Part shown: positions 12,491 to 30,624 of the stretch, piece after piece | How the letters are laid out: each line of letters starts with the position of its first letter | Position numbering within the stretch: the stretch's first letter is position 1 | Assembly: GCF_051622035.1 (NCBI RefSeq) | Contig: NC_135356.1 | Span: 24,210,839 to 24,274,838 of the forward strand | Source of the DNA: Arctopsyche grandis | Lineage: Eukaryota > Arthropoda > Insecta > Trichoptera > Hydropsychidae | Length of the DNA: 64,000 bases | Direction: 5' to 3' | Notes under the pieces: generated by a model | Told to the model about the DNA's origin: nothing | Databases searched by the model: none | What the model saw: the letters and a program-made list of their open reading frames with translations, nothing else | Made by a program: the position numbers and the translations under genes

Positions 12491-13420
12491 TATTTAAAAA
12501 AAAAACACGTGCCGCTTACCATTATGGGTGTCTGTACATTCGCCGAGTCACTGAGAAACAGCTATGACAACCAAATCTCTAGACATTTATGTAGTCAAAT
12601 CTTTTCACACGACGCTTGTTTTTTCATCACAGAAACCCAACTTTGCACAAACACGTGTCTAGTATTAGGCGGACGATGGATGCTTTTCAAATAGCAATAG
12701 ACCGCTTCATTAGTGTTTGAAGCAAAAGAGCATGGCTTTCCTAAAAATTTGACAATAGTGAACCATTTTTTGCGCGAAAGCATCTTTCAAACGCCGATCT
12801 TTCCACATGTGATTGCAAGTGGAATTGAAATTTGCCGATATATCTAAAGCTTAATACGAAAGTTCAATAAAATTTTCTTCTGCAGAAGCAAATTCAGATA
12901 TTTGACCAGTTGAAAAGGGTTGATAAATTCTCATCAAAAAATATTCCGCGACGCCCCTGAAATATTTTATGTATGGAAAGTTTCAATACATATTTCATTT
13001 TTGACCATTTTAAACATGCAAATTCAGTCCACTTCAATTTTGAATGCTTTCACCTTCTTTGAACTTGGTGAAAAATGAAAACGAATAGACATTCGTAGCT
13101 GGCGACATCTTAATGGGGAATCCGCAGTTCTCCACTCATTCTGGAAAGGGTTATTGATCTTGAAAAGCCTTAAAGCTTAGATATCTCGGCGAGACACCTC
13201 AAGGTAAAGCGAAGAGTGAGCGCTTTAAAGGCGTGTCGTCGCATCGCTCCACTATACATATAGGTATTCGTAGTTTTCGGAATTCATTTCAATAAAAATC
13301 CACAGTAGGAATCAAATATTTTATTAGTCAAATCGCTTTAGACACCAAATAAGCTGCGACAAGTAGACCGCTCGCGGCCCCATCGGCTTGACTCAACTAT
13401 TGTCCAGGCTAACGTAACGC
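12491..13420. other. Non-coding stretch
   Basis: No recognisable gene. ORFs of 62-70 codons on both strands are unsupported. Confidence 0.4.
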
Positions 13421-13640
13421 AACATAACCAGCAGCATAGACTAGTGGTTACCATATCTTGCTATGGTCAGTGTGGTTATGAGTTCGAGTCACACTGCTCG
13501 TTGCTGGCCAGACCTTGGTTTGTAACCAGGTCGGTCGTTTTAATTGAAACGATTCCTGCAAAATTGGCTTTCCCTACCCATTTCTCTCGCGAAATCTTCA
13601 GTTTTTGTTATATCTCAGGATTTGCCGGGTTTCAATCCAA
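13421..13640 (+). repeat. tRNA-derived SINE, CAGCAGC family
   Basis: Begins ACATAACCAGCAGCATAGAC, with an A-box-like TAGACTAGTGGTTA and a B-box-like GAGTTCGAGTCAC. A GCTGGCCAGACC junction follows, then a body containing TTGAAACGATTCC and ATTGGCTTTCCCTACCCA. The same head and body occur at 39827-40302 (+), and the head alone at 36690-36800 (-). Confidence 0.75.
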
Positions 13641-15424
13641 AGATGTCTATGTGATTGTTTATTGTATAAATTCGTATTGTTGTATAAAAATGTTTATTAA
13701 TCGTTTTGTATTCGATGTTTGTTGATCGTCTTGTAAAAGATGTCTGACCATATTTGGTTTGATTCGATTTGAAATGGTGTGTTTGATCGGCATTCAAGTA
13801 TCCCATTCTCATATTGATTATGCTTGCTATTTCTTTCAGTTTTACAGAAAACAGACAGGCCCTGATTTATTTTAACATTTACGTATGTATAGGTACACAT
13901 ACGTTACACAGGTACATATCGATTGAATGCGCTGAATTTTATTTTCCTAGTTGCTGAGTGAATTATTTTCCGTTGGTAATTTATTTTCCGCGCATCTGCA
14001 TTGGATGGGGAAATTTTCCATTGCAGATGAATCCCAACACTGAAAATTCTCAGTATCTGTGTAAATAGTTCGGAAATTAGATATATGCGCGTGCGCGCGT
14101 TCGCCCGTTTTTACGAGGCCGCTAGTTTTAAACCTGTCCACTGCTACTGCTTCTTGCCTACCTATAGGTATCGCCGGCCGTGCAAATTTAGATGGAATTT
14201 AATGTCGAAATTTCTGCGACCGTGTGTCTTAACTCTCAAACTGCGGCAATGATTCGCGCGCTTAACGACCGCGGAACGCTCGCGTTTCCCAATCCCGAAA
14301 TTCCCCCCATGTTTCCCGTAGCCTTGACCCATATACATAAAGGAACACCAGCCTAGCAACTTTACCATAGATCAATAAATTATTGTGCTTTTTTTCCCCC
14401 CCACCATCGACCACTTTCATCTTGGGAAACGCTTTCGGGCGAGCGATTTATGTGTTTGTATATTTTTTCAAGGAAAAATTCAATTTTTCAACGTCTACTT
14501 TATAAAGATGAATGTTTGTTTTCAATATTTAGAACCAACAAATTCTAACTTCTGCAGGAATCGCACCAAATGATTTCTGGACCGATTTGAAAAAATAATT
14601 ATACTTTAATACTAATTGCGAATTTTGGTACTGAATTGACGTATATAATATGCGTCAAAATATAGCTTCAAATCTTTTCTCTAAATCGCCAGAACATCTA
14701 GTTTGACCGAAAAAAATATGGAACCTTGACGTCTTAGTACTAAAAATATTCCTATTTAGACTGCGTCCTAACCTTTAAAGGAGAAGACACACACAATCGT
14801 ACGGCATGTCATGCCTAGGTAGACTCCAGCTGTGATTGACCGTTTCTTATATCATTGTTAATTTGTACGATCTCTTGATTTCGACTGCATTTCTTCAAAT
14901 ATGGGAAGGCAAATATATCACTGAAAACGGTCCAAGGGGTGAGTTTAGGCCTGGCAGAGATCAGGTGCGCTGGCGTTTTCTTACATGTATAAAAATTATC
15001 AACAACAAAAAAAAACACGTGCGTGAAATCGCTTTTTGCGGAATAATCGCCAAATCCTAATTGACAAACCTATTGGGTCAATAAATAATATATTTCTCGC
15101 CAGATTCAAAACATAATTTTCGTAAAATTTCGTTATCCTTTTGGCAGAGTAACGACTGTATTCAATTGGCGTATTTATTTTAGGGTGACCAATACTACAA
15201 CATCGTCAATTTTAATAAAACCATGTAATAATTAAGGACCAGGGCGCTATTGTTTATTTCTTAAAAAAAAATTGCACAAGCTTTTTCGCTCGTTTGCTTT
15301 GAACACTGATGGCCCAATTATTGGTTTGCTTTGAACACTGATGAACAATTGCCCCAATTCTAGTGACAATAAATAAAATAGTGGAACAAAATACATCGCT
15401 ATTAATTACCATATTGCTTATACA
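13641..15424. other. Non-coding stretch
   Basis: No gene. 14775-14990 is a further copy of the TTTCTTCAAATATGGGA dispersed repeat. A microsatellite-like GTGCGCGCG lies near 14090. Confidence 0.4.
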
Positions 15425-15839
15425 TCATATATATAATTTCGCTATTCCGTCTGCCTGTCTGTCTGTCTGAGATAACGCTCGCCGTACTATAATAGTCGTT
15501 TCGATTCGACATACATATGTACGTCACAGCTAAACCACTGTCAAAACGTATATACGAATAAAATAACAAAAGAAAAATACTTCTATATATACTGATCGCT
15601 ACTAATGTTTCCACTTGGCAGAAAATCTCCGCCGTCTATTGAAAATATAATTAATTAATTTTATTTTTCTATCTATCGGTGTTTTATATTGTTTATATGT
15701 AAGTAGTTTTTACCATTTTAAACAATTAAATATATTTGAAAAAAATTTTACCGCGTGGGGTTCGAACACATGACTAACGACACATTTCTTTTAATTTTTT
15801 TATATTTTTGCGATGATATTTCATCGGGTACAACACTAG
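15425..15839 (+). mobile_element. Non-autonomous Helitron, family 2, copy 1
   Basis: Starts TCATATATATAA after an A. It ends with a small hairpin (GATGA-TATT-TCATC) followed by GGGTACAACACTAG and a T. A 5' TC, a 3' hairpin and a CTAG terminus before T are Helitron hallmarks. Copy 2 at 18624-19056 shares the ends and most of the interior, including ATAACGCTCGCCGTA and GTGGGG-TCGAACACATGAC. No helicase ORF. Confidence 0.75.
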
Positions 15840-22546
<6,707 letters not shown>

Positions 22547-22823
22547 ACGAGGAATTAGTCTGCTGCGTATCTATTTCATCTATAAATTTATAATGTAACG
22601 TATTATTATGATAATATTGTCAGGTCAGTACATATTTGAAATATTCTGACGCAAAAATGAGTGTGATACCAATATTTTAAAACAGAAAAAAGTATTGAAG
22701 TTGTATATGTATGTATGTGTACCTTATATATTATGTCTGTTTGATTATACTGAATGTGTATTATCATTTAGATTCGTTTGTACACGTACATTGTGTATGT
22801 ACATATATATTTAAATTATATGT

Positions 22824-22826
<3 letters not shown>

Positions 22827-22884
<58 letters not shown>
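22827..22884. repeat. (TA)n microsatellite
   Basis: About 29 uninterrupted TA dinucleotides in the likely Ogt 3' UTR. A similar run lies at 24512-24566. Confidence 0.95.
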
Positions 22885-22891
<7 letters not shown>

Positions 22892-24508
22892 TATTGTAAT
22901 GCTAATTTCAAATCCATCCCCACTTCTTTTGCCGATTGGATTTTAATTTGTTTCCTATTCTTTTATGTACTAAAAATTTTCTTTGAAATCAAATAATACT
23001 GTAATGCGCCTTCCTTATTTAATACTGCTTGTATTGATTATGACACTCCTTTGTTATACTCTCATATAATAATTAAATATTCTTACAAAATTAATTCGGG
23101 AAGCTACGTTAAGCGATGAGACTGATTGCATTAAGATAATAATATTATAGTGGCATCAGGTTATTAAATTCTTAAAAAAAAAAATTGAAAACAATTTCTT
23201 GACACGGTTGTAATACTTTTATTTTCACTAATGTCAATTAATAATGCGCAATAATCCCAACGTTTCGAATGAACGGTATATATACGTAAGTGCTTAGTCT
23301 TATAATTTAAACAAGGTCATGATTCATCGCTTCTTGATTAACGATGCAACTGATGGTGAACGTTGAGTCATCCAGGTTCGATATGTTTCAGAACACTACT
23401 GATTAGTCGTTTGTCTTACGACGGATCGTACAGTTTCAAATGTATGGAATGTGTACAATGCGTTGCCGAGCGTAGCTACCATTTTTTTTTTTTTCGCAAA
23501 TATTTGTAAGGTATCAGTTGCCATTGCATTGTGTGTGCGGTGTCTCCTCAACGCACAGCACACGTAGCCTTTCGGATTGTTTGCATTTGCCTCGACGTTG
23601 TGCCCTGGGTGATTTTAAAACGCCTTTGCTCTCTCTATGGATAAAATAAATAATAAAAAAACGGGCGGACGAGTTCTTAGAACTGTCGTGATTTTTCATT
23701 ATTTTAGTTATAGTCGTCTGCATATTTACTGACTTCTGATGTATGGAAGTCAGTAAGTTTGCCGCGAAATGTATTTTTAATTTTAGTATTTTTTCATAAT
23801 TCATAATAGCATAATGTTACTTTTCATTATTATTACTTTATTTTTTTTAGTTATAGAAATCAATATACTGATTTTTAATGCGAGACTAACTAGTTATTCA
23901 AGTCCGCAAATTTACTTTAGAATGTATTTTTAATATTAGTTTGGAATTAACTACTACACTTGTGATACTTTAATATGGTCTATTTATCTTTGAGGCTTTC
24001 AATGCTTGAATTCAAAACGTTTTCAATCCGACGTTGATACATATTTCATTAACTAATACGATATATGTATGTATATATGTTCTTAATTTTTTTTTAATTG
24101 AATTTGCGTTATTTTAATTGTACTGTCGCCATTTTGTTTACACTCGGGTATATTTTTATGTGATAGATATATTCTAGAGGATACTGCATAAAAAAAATTT
24201 GGCTTATGAACTGTGTAAAGGAAGGGTAAGGATATTGTTTAGGTTCGCTCAATCTCAGTTGGTTTTGGCCGTGGTCCGAAGTACGTGGCAATACATATCT
24301 CGCTTTAAAATCTAAAAACGTATTACTTATTACGATTAATTTTAATACAATTCAAAATATATGTTTTTTTCTTCTTTTTGAGAATTTGCACTTTAAGCAT
24401 ACTTAAATATTTTCCATGAGAAATAAAAAATTATGTACGTTAAATAATCAACCGATTGTATTTTTATTAGTTGATCTTCTTGTTAAAGGTTAATAAATGT
24501 AAAATAAA

Positions 24509-24511
<3 letters not shown>

Positions 24512-24566
<55 letters not shown>
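24512..24566. repeat. (TA)n microsatellite
   Basis: About 27 TA units downstream of Ogt. Confidence 0.95.
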
Positions 24567-24570
<4 letters not shown>

Positions 24571-26139
24571 CTAAATGTTTAATACTATTTAAACTATAGC
24601 GTAGACTTGTCAAATATCGTATGTATGTTTATGATTATATTCCACGTTATCTGCATGATTTCTTCGTTGTATACTTTTGTTTGTATTCGATATTTGCCAA
24701 ATTTAACCTTCGTATTTGAAATACCTGTCGAGTCTTGTTAATGTCCGTAATCAAAGCTGCTCAAATGACTGTCATTGTCTTGTGATGCTGATAGCTATCA
24801 TTGTGATTATATTGGTGAAATTTTAAAATTTTGAATATACATGTATAAAATTGCCTTGCAGTAAGTATGTACTATACATTTTTTGTCAAATTAAAAATAT
24901 GAATAGACAATGTATGTTAATAGTAATTTCCTTTACATGATTGTAACTTTATATATATATAGGTGTGTATTTTTAATCCCATCACGAGACTTAACGTAAT
25001 GCAAACTAGTTTCTATTAACGAAGGTTTAAATTGACCGTTTGTAATAATTCGTAATTGTCTTTTTGTTATTATTTACATTAACATTCTATCATATTTCGG
25101 ATAGTTAATGTTTGACTAGAGTAATGTCAAGACTGTGAGTAAAATTAAAAAACATTCAAATTGTTCTAGATTTATGTAATGAAATAAATGTATGAGCTTT
25201 CAGATACAGCTCCATAAAATATTGTTGTTTTTTCGAGATCGTTCGGATTAGATCCCTATTCTGCCGATTTCAATAAATTACGTATGCTGTCATATAAACA
25301 TCAAAGTGTACGTCAATATGTGTATTTTTGATTGTTATTTTTTTTTTTTTATCTAAAATTAGTTTAAATTTTTTGTTTGTTTGCACATCACGCTAATTAT
25401 TCCTCCTTGAGGGTTCTTAGTATTGTATTTTCATTTATTTGTTAACTTGAAGGTTTCTTTTCGAACGTTTTTTTTTACATGTCATGTGCAATTATTATTA
25501 TTCGTTTCGCTGTTAATTTATAATACTACAAATGTATGTCAAAGTAATAGATTTAAGTTGAAAAAAAGATCTGTATTGACGAAGTGTTGTTTATTTTTCA
25601 ATAAAGGAATCAATCTTATATTTGTGTTTTATTGCTGTATTTCATGTATCTTCGTTTTTGTATTGTCATCTATTATGAATCTATTTTAAAGCGTAATAAA
25701 AAGAATTTCAGGTAACATTTATCAGGCAAACATCCAATTTTTCTCAACAAAAAAATGTGTGGGTGTTGAATGCCAACTGAATAGTGTGGAAAATAGTTTG
25801 AAGGTTAATTTAAAAAAAAAATCTCTCAGATAATATCATTTGAGTCTGTTAAATTAAATATATTGTTTTGATTTTTAAATGCTTTTTATTATTACTAAAT
25901 TATGTTCACATTACCTCTTATATCTATTTTAATCTACTGATCATTTTCTATTTTACAATTTTAGTTTAATTTTGTTAGAAATCAATTCTAATGTTAATGT
26001 ACAGCATAATAGGAAAAAGAGCTCAAAAACCTATTAACAATTCTTATAAATGCTCATAATACATTTTATACATAATATTAACTAAATACTCTCAAAAGTC
26101 GACGATCTAAAGCAGATCGTGTTTAGGTAATCTGTGTTT

Positions 26140-26295
26140 ATACAGTTTTTACACTTCAAATTCGTCATTTTACAAATCAAATTTGTCGTTTTGCTAATCG
26201 AATTCATCGTTTTACAAATCAAATTTGTCATTTTACAAATCAAATTCGTCATGTTACAAATCAAATTCGTCATGTTGCAAATCAAATTAAACAAT
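26140..26295 (+). mobile_element. Jockey-like LINE tail with 21-bp tandem repeats, copy 1
   Basis: Six to seven degenerate copies of a 21-bp unit TCGTCATTTTACAAATCAAA (plus T), then TTAAACAATTGAATGCATT. In one frame the unit encodes Ser-Ser-Phe-Tyr-Lys-Ser-Asn. The same tail, in the opposite orientation, follows a recognisable Jockey reverse-transcriptase end at 27090-27226, which identifies this copy as a LINE tail. Confidence 0.65.
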
Positions 26296-26559
26296 TGAAT
26301 GCATTTTACATATATAAAAAAAATGAGAATTCGTTTTTAATCACACCTGGCCGCATCTAACGTTATCAGAACCAACAGGTACATATGCTGATTAAATCAA
26401 TTGAAGAGCTTTTTTCAAAAATTATTTTTTTGCTTGGAATTTTTCTGGCGGATCCATCAAATCATCTAGATTTGGTAGACGTAATAAATATTATATGAAT
26501 ATGTATGTATAATATATGATATTGCCTGCAGCTGCAGCAAATGAACCTTTATAAAAAAA

Positions 26560-26660
26560 CTAGCTTTATTACCCGGCTTCGCTCGGTATTTATAATATAA
26601 ACCGCTTAAACATGACTAATCTAATAGTAAACATTTTATTAAATTTATTTGAATAATTTT
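26560..26660 (-). mobile_element. Helitron family 1, 3' end
   Basis: On the minus strand the conserved terminus TTAAGCGGTTTATATTATAA, hairpin ACCGAGCGAAGCCGGGT and CTAG (26563-26560) are clear. It lies between the two Jockey-like tails. The rest of the element is undefined. Confidence 0.65.
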
Positions 26661-27089
26661 ATTTTATATAAATTTATTAGAATACTTTTTTTATTAAATT
26701 GACTGTCACGAACAAACAGACATATATAGTAAGTCTCTTACAAAAAATTATATAAATATGTACACTCCCGGGGTCTGGGCCCCCTAGGGCTCCGCCCTCA
26801 CCGTCTGCGACCGTAGGGGGCGAAGCCCTAGGGCTTCGCTCTCGGCACCTACGCCCTCGGGAACTTTGAATCCTTTGAATCGGAAAAAAGCGAATTATTT
26901 GTTCGATGACGTCAGAACATATGACTTAAATAAATTGACGAAAAATACATAGGTACATAGGTACGAACAAACTCTAGTGTTTTATATGTAAGATAAATAA
27001 TACATTCTCTATATATAATATATTCTCTTTTTCCTTATATAGTTCTCATGTATAATAAAATGAATATCAAAAAAAATACATCCAATTGT

Positions 27090-27226
27090 TTAATTTAATA
27101 TGCAACATGACGAATTTGATTTGTAAAACGACAAATTTGATTTGTAAAATGACGAATTTGATTTGTAAAATGATGAATTTGCAGTTAAAAAACTGTACCT
27201 GAAAGGTATAGACATTTTGTTATAAT
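27090..27226 (-). mobile_element. Jockey-like LINE tail with 21-bp repeats, copy 2
   Basis: Continues on the minus strand from the 27368-27647 fragment across a MITE. The reading frame goes through KMSIPFRYSFLTANSS into three to four in-frame Ser-Ser-Phe-Tyr-Lys-Ser-Asn heptads, then a stop near 27093. Confidence 0.7.
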
Positions 27227-27359
27227 TAAAGCCCGGACCCAGAGCGCGCCGTTCATTGTTCAAATGTTGTAAATGCATTGCTAAAGGTTTGCCGAACCTT
27301 TTTTACAAAGCATTTACAACAATTGAACAATGAGCGGCGCGCTTTGGGTCCGCACTCTA
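27227..27359. mobile_element. hAT MITE, 133 bp, in a Jockey-like ORF
   Basis: Terminal inverted repeats are TAAAGCCCGGACCCAGAGCG at left and TAGAGTGCGGACCCAAAGCG read from the right, continuing into inner repeats around TTGTTCAA-TGTTGTAAATGC. It is flanked by an exact 8-bp duplication GTTATAAT (27219-27226 and 27360-27367), diagnostic of hAT. Removing one repeat restores the Jockey-like frame. Confidence 0.9.
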
Positions 27360-27367
27360 GTTATAAT

Positions 27368-27647
27368 CACAGAGACTCTTAACAAGTGTGTTAGTATGGC
27401 TAGTAGTGATTCTGTCATAGAATCTACTGGTTAGTTTGTTAGTAATGTCTGTGACTAGCGGAATATTATTTACGGCATGCAGTGTTTTCATGTTAGTATA
27501 CATGGGTGTGTTATAAATTATTTTTAGCCATTTATTTTGTATTATTTGGAGCTTGGAAAGGTTAGTATTGGGGCCGTTATTCCATACAGGTGAGGCATAG
27601 GTTAATAATGATAATATGAGCGCGCGATATATTGTAAATGCAATCAA
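27368..27647 (-). mobile_element. Jockey-like LINE, reverse-transcriptase C-terminal fragment
   Basis: The minus strand reads IYRALILSLLTYASPVWNN, LSKLQIIQNKWLKIIYNTP, TLHAVNNIPLVTD and LVKSLCDYN. This is the conserved post-RT region of Jockey-clade ORF2. It is 5' truncated at about 27650 and split at the 3' side by the hAT MITE. Confidence 0.85.
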
Positions 27648-27659
27648 ACGTTAAAAATA

Positions 27660-28645
27660 TTATCTAAGAAATTTAAAATGTTCCAGAAAATAATATTGAG
27701 ATTGGTAGAATGTATAAATACACAAACCAAATTGCCTGGCATTGCTCAGGCAGGTAAAAATAAATGAAAACAAAACTTTGTATGGAAGGCTCCCTGACCT
27801 TGAGTCTCGACCCATTCTAAAAAGCGTCTTCAGTCTGAATTGCGAGTGCCGTGAGATAATATACCAAATTTGGTGGTTCTTAATTGAAAACTACGTACAT
27901 TTGCGTAGTGGATAAACATTCATCGATATATGGTCAATATAATATTTGTAGTATATTAAAAGTAGTCAGAATGACTTCAAATAGATAATATGTATTTTTA
28001 CTTTATCTGTGTATGTACGTAGTGACAATAGGTGAAGTTTTGTGATGATGCAAAAATTCCAATTCGAGATTTTGACTGATTCGAACTCGGAATCGATCAC
28101 TGATCACGTTTTCATGATCTAGAAAAAATGTCCGTGTGTGTGTGTGTATTTTTGGGATTTTTTGAACACCGTTAGTCCTATCAAACTGAAACTTAGTATC
28201 GGTTTCTGAAATATTAATCGATACGATGTAAATTTTTTTCAAAATTTTAAGTTGACCGGAAATGGCACCTAGACTTTATAGGTGTTCTCTTTTTATAAGT
28301 TTTTGGATTCAATTATCTCCCAAACCGCTGAACAAATCAGATTGAATTTTTTTTACATGTAACAGAAATTATAAATTTTATACAACGATATTTTTTTTAT
28401 ATATTTTTACCTCAACCGGAAGTAGAACTTTTACTCTTTAGTAGGTTTTTTATATTTTTCTCGGAAACCTTTTGATGTAATGAACTGAAATTTCATATCT
28501 AAGAATGAAAACTTAATACCGAGTTGTGTATAAAATTTAGTGAACACCCGTCAACCTGAAGTGGCAGTTTACTCTAGTTCGATTTTTACCTTTTAAATTA
28601 TTTTTATATTCTTGATATTTTATGTTTATAACATTTAGAGTGATG
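27660..28645. other. Unclassified repeat-like stretch
   Basis: No gene. Phrases such as ATCAAACTGAAACTTAGTATCGG, a GTGTGTGTGTGTG tract and CAACCGGAAGTAGAACTTTT look like mobile-element DNA. The last phrase recurs at 29235-29260, so the piggyBac MITE at 28650 appears to have landed inside this element. Confidence 0.4.
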
Positions 28646-28649
28646 TTAA

Positions 28650-29221
28650 CCCCTTGAGTGCTGACGACTTTTCTGTTGAAAATCCGCGACGCTGAAAATT
28701 TCGCCAACATTTCCAACTAGAATTATTTAGAAATCCAAATAGAAAGCAGTTATAAAAATTGTAGCTAATCCTAACAAACTCTAGATAGCTAACGCCGAGG
28801 ATTTCGAGTTTTTTAAAGGTGTGTTTAAACTCTAATGTATCTTGCAACAGTATAAAATAGACACAAGAAGCTTATTAATGAATGTATTTTTCCAAAACTA
28901 GTTCCATCTTCTTCATTGTTGTTAAAAGGTAATTCTCACAATCTAAAATACTCAGCAGTTAGGGATTTCCATCGGGAAATTCTTCTATGGTTATAAATTC
29001 AGAAATTCTGGTGTAAGCCAATCTTTATAAACGTTGACAAATTAATGACACAGATTACACGACCCATATTCAATGCATTTTTTTTTCAATGCCACCTGGA
29101 AGGGCTTAGCGGGTAGCATTCATGGTTACTTTACACATGCTCAAAATATAACGCCTATCGGCGTTTCTCAGGCCCATGGACTCGTTGGCAACACGCCAAT
29201 CACCGGTCAGCATTCAAAGGG
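28650..29221. mobile_element. piggyBac-type MITE, copy B (TTAA-flanked)
   Basis: Bounded by TTAA at 28646-28649 and 29222-29225. Ends CCCCTTGAGTGCTGACGA and, from the right, CCCTTTGAATGCTGACCG are inverted repeats. It is homologous along its length to copy A (10073-10613), including GATTTCCATCGGGAAATTCT and AACGCCTATCGGCGTTT. Confidence 0.85.
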
Positions 29222-29225
29222 TTAA

Positions 29226-29968
29226 GTAATAAAAACCAACAACCAGAAGTAGAACTTTTGTCTTGTGTAACTTTGCGCTTCCTTACATTTCCTCTCAATT
29301 TGTATCGAAAATATTCTCATAGACGGTATGTTTGAACGTGTATGTATGTTTCGAAATTTGTTTTTTATACTTCTGATATTCCTCAAATACATAGATAAAG
29401 TTGTGGGATGGTCACATCCAATTTTTTTTAATTTATGAATCCGATGTGTACAAATTGACGTTACAATAATTTATTTAGCAAAAAGTCTATATAAAAACGT
29501 CTCTCAAAAAAATTTTAAATAGCTGCTATTACTCAGCAATATATACATATGTACCATGTATATGTACATGCAAGTGAACAAGAAGATAAAAAAAATGATA
29601 ATTTATTCCTATATGCCCAAAACAAAATAATAGTTTTACAGAAACAAACAAAGTCGACATAGTTTTCCAATTTCATCATATTGGTGGGAATGTTGAAATT
29701 AGAATTATTTGTCACGTATTTCACAAATCGTTGATTTTCGGTTTCCGTTTTGATGCATTCGCACTGCATATACCTACATATGTACATATGTACACATACA
29801 AATACACATGTATATGTATGTGTACATACATACATATGTATGTGTATGTATTCTTACTGAGGCCAGAATTTTGGTTACTACTTTCTAAATGTATGCATGT
29901 ATGTATGTATAGAGAGATCCAAGATTTTTAAATATTCTCCCTTCAGAATACCATTACGAAAGTAAAGT
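29226..29968. other. Non-coding stretch
   Basis: Repeat-like remainder (ACCAGAAGTAGAACTTTTGT) and dense ATGTACATATGTA microsatellite at 29770-29850. No gene. Confidence 0.4.
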
Positions 29969-30624
29969 AGGGCTGTAGAGTCGGAGTCGTAAAATTTCAA
30001 CAGAGTCAAAGTTGAAGTCGTAAAAAATCAACAGACTCTGACTCCTGTTCATAATTTGCTTTAATTAATAGTATCACGGTATGTTTCAACTAGAGTTTCC
30101 AATTTTATTGAAGTAAATCCACTGATAATTTGAAAATTAATAATTTCTTTATAAAAATTTTGAATTTAAATTACATATACATTATAGAATAAAATCGTTG
30201 AATTGCAAGAATTTTGACGTGTTGAGGCCAAAACCGATTGTTTCCTCCGTCTCATATTATTTCTATTATATTAGTATCATATTATTTCCGTCTCTAATAT
30301 ATTTTTTAAATAAAATGATTTATTTGTGTATGAAATTCATAAATGAACGTATATACTTACTATTTATTTTTTATTTTGGTTCGTAGAAAAACAAATGAAT
30401 ATTCAAATAAATTTAATAAAATGTTTACTATTAGATTGGCCATGTTTAAACGATTTATATTACAAATACCGAGCGAAGCCCGGTAAAAACACTAATTCTT
30501 TATATTTTCAAAATCGCTATTATTTTTATTAATAATAATTTCATGCGCTTTTAAACGGTCTCCAATTATTATCAGATAGAGTCGAAGTTGAAGTCGGTAA
30601 ATTTTGAAACGATTTCACAGCCCT
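29969..30624. mobile_element. hAT-like MITE (AGGGCTGTAGAGTCGG family) with Helitron insertion
   Basis: The left end TAGGGCTGTAGAGTCGGAGT and the right end, read inward as TCAGGGCTGTGAAATCG, are imperfect inverted repeats, with further GAGTCGAAGTTGAAGTCG near the right end. A Helitron family 1 end (30390-30495) interrupts it. I could not match an 8-bp duplication here. A related 155-bp copy at 57814-57968 does have one. Confidence 0.6.
30390..30495 (+). mobile_element. Helitron family 1, 3' end
   Basis: Plus-strand terminus TTTATATTACAAATACCGAG, hairpin ACCGAGCGAAGCCCGGT, then AAAAACACTAA followed by T at 30496. CTAA still fits the Helitron CTRR rule. Confidence 0.65.

Larger units (their letters stand above)
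22547..26100. other. Ogt 3' UTR / intergenic, no further gene
   Basis: Starts as the Ogt 3' UTR, with several AATAAA-like sites (for example about 24421). The cleavage site cannot be chosen. It includes (TA)n runs at 22827-22884 and 24512-24566. No coding frame recognised. Confidence 0.5.

Noticed and set aside
22711..22899. 62-codon ORF ending in a long Ile-Tyr run
   Set aside because: It reads through a (TA)n microsatellite in the Ogt 3' UTR.
27090..27278. Independent repeat protein with SSFYKSN heptads
   Set aside because: The frame starts inside a hAT MITE and is better explained as the tail of a Jockey-like ORF.
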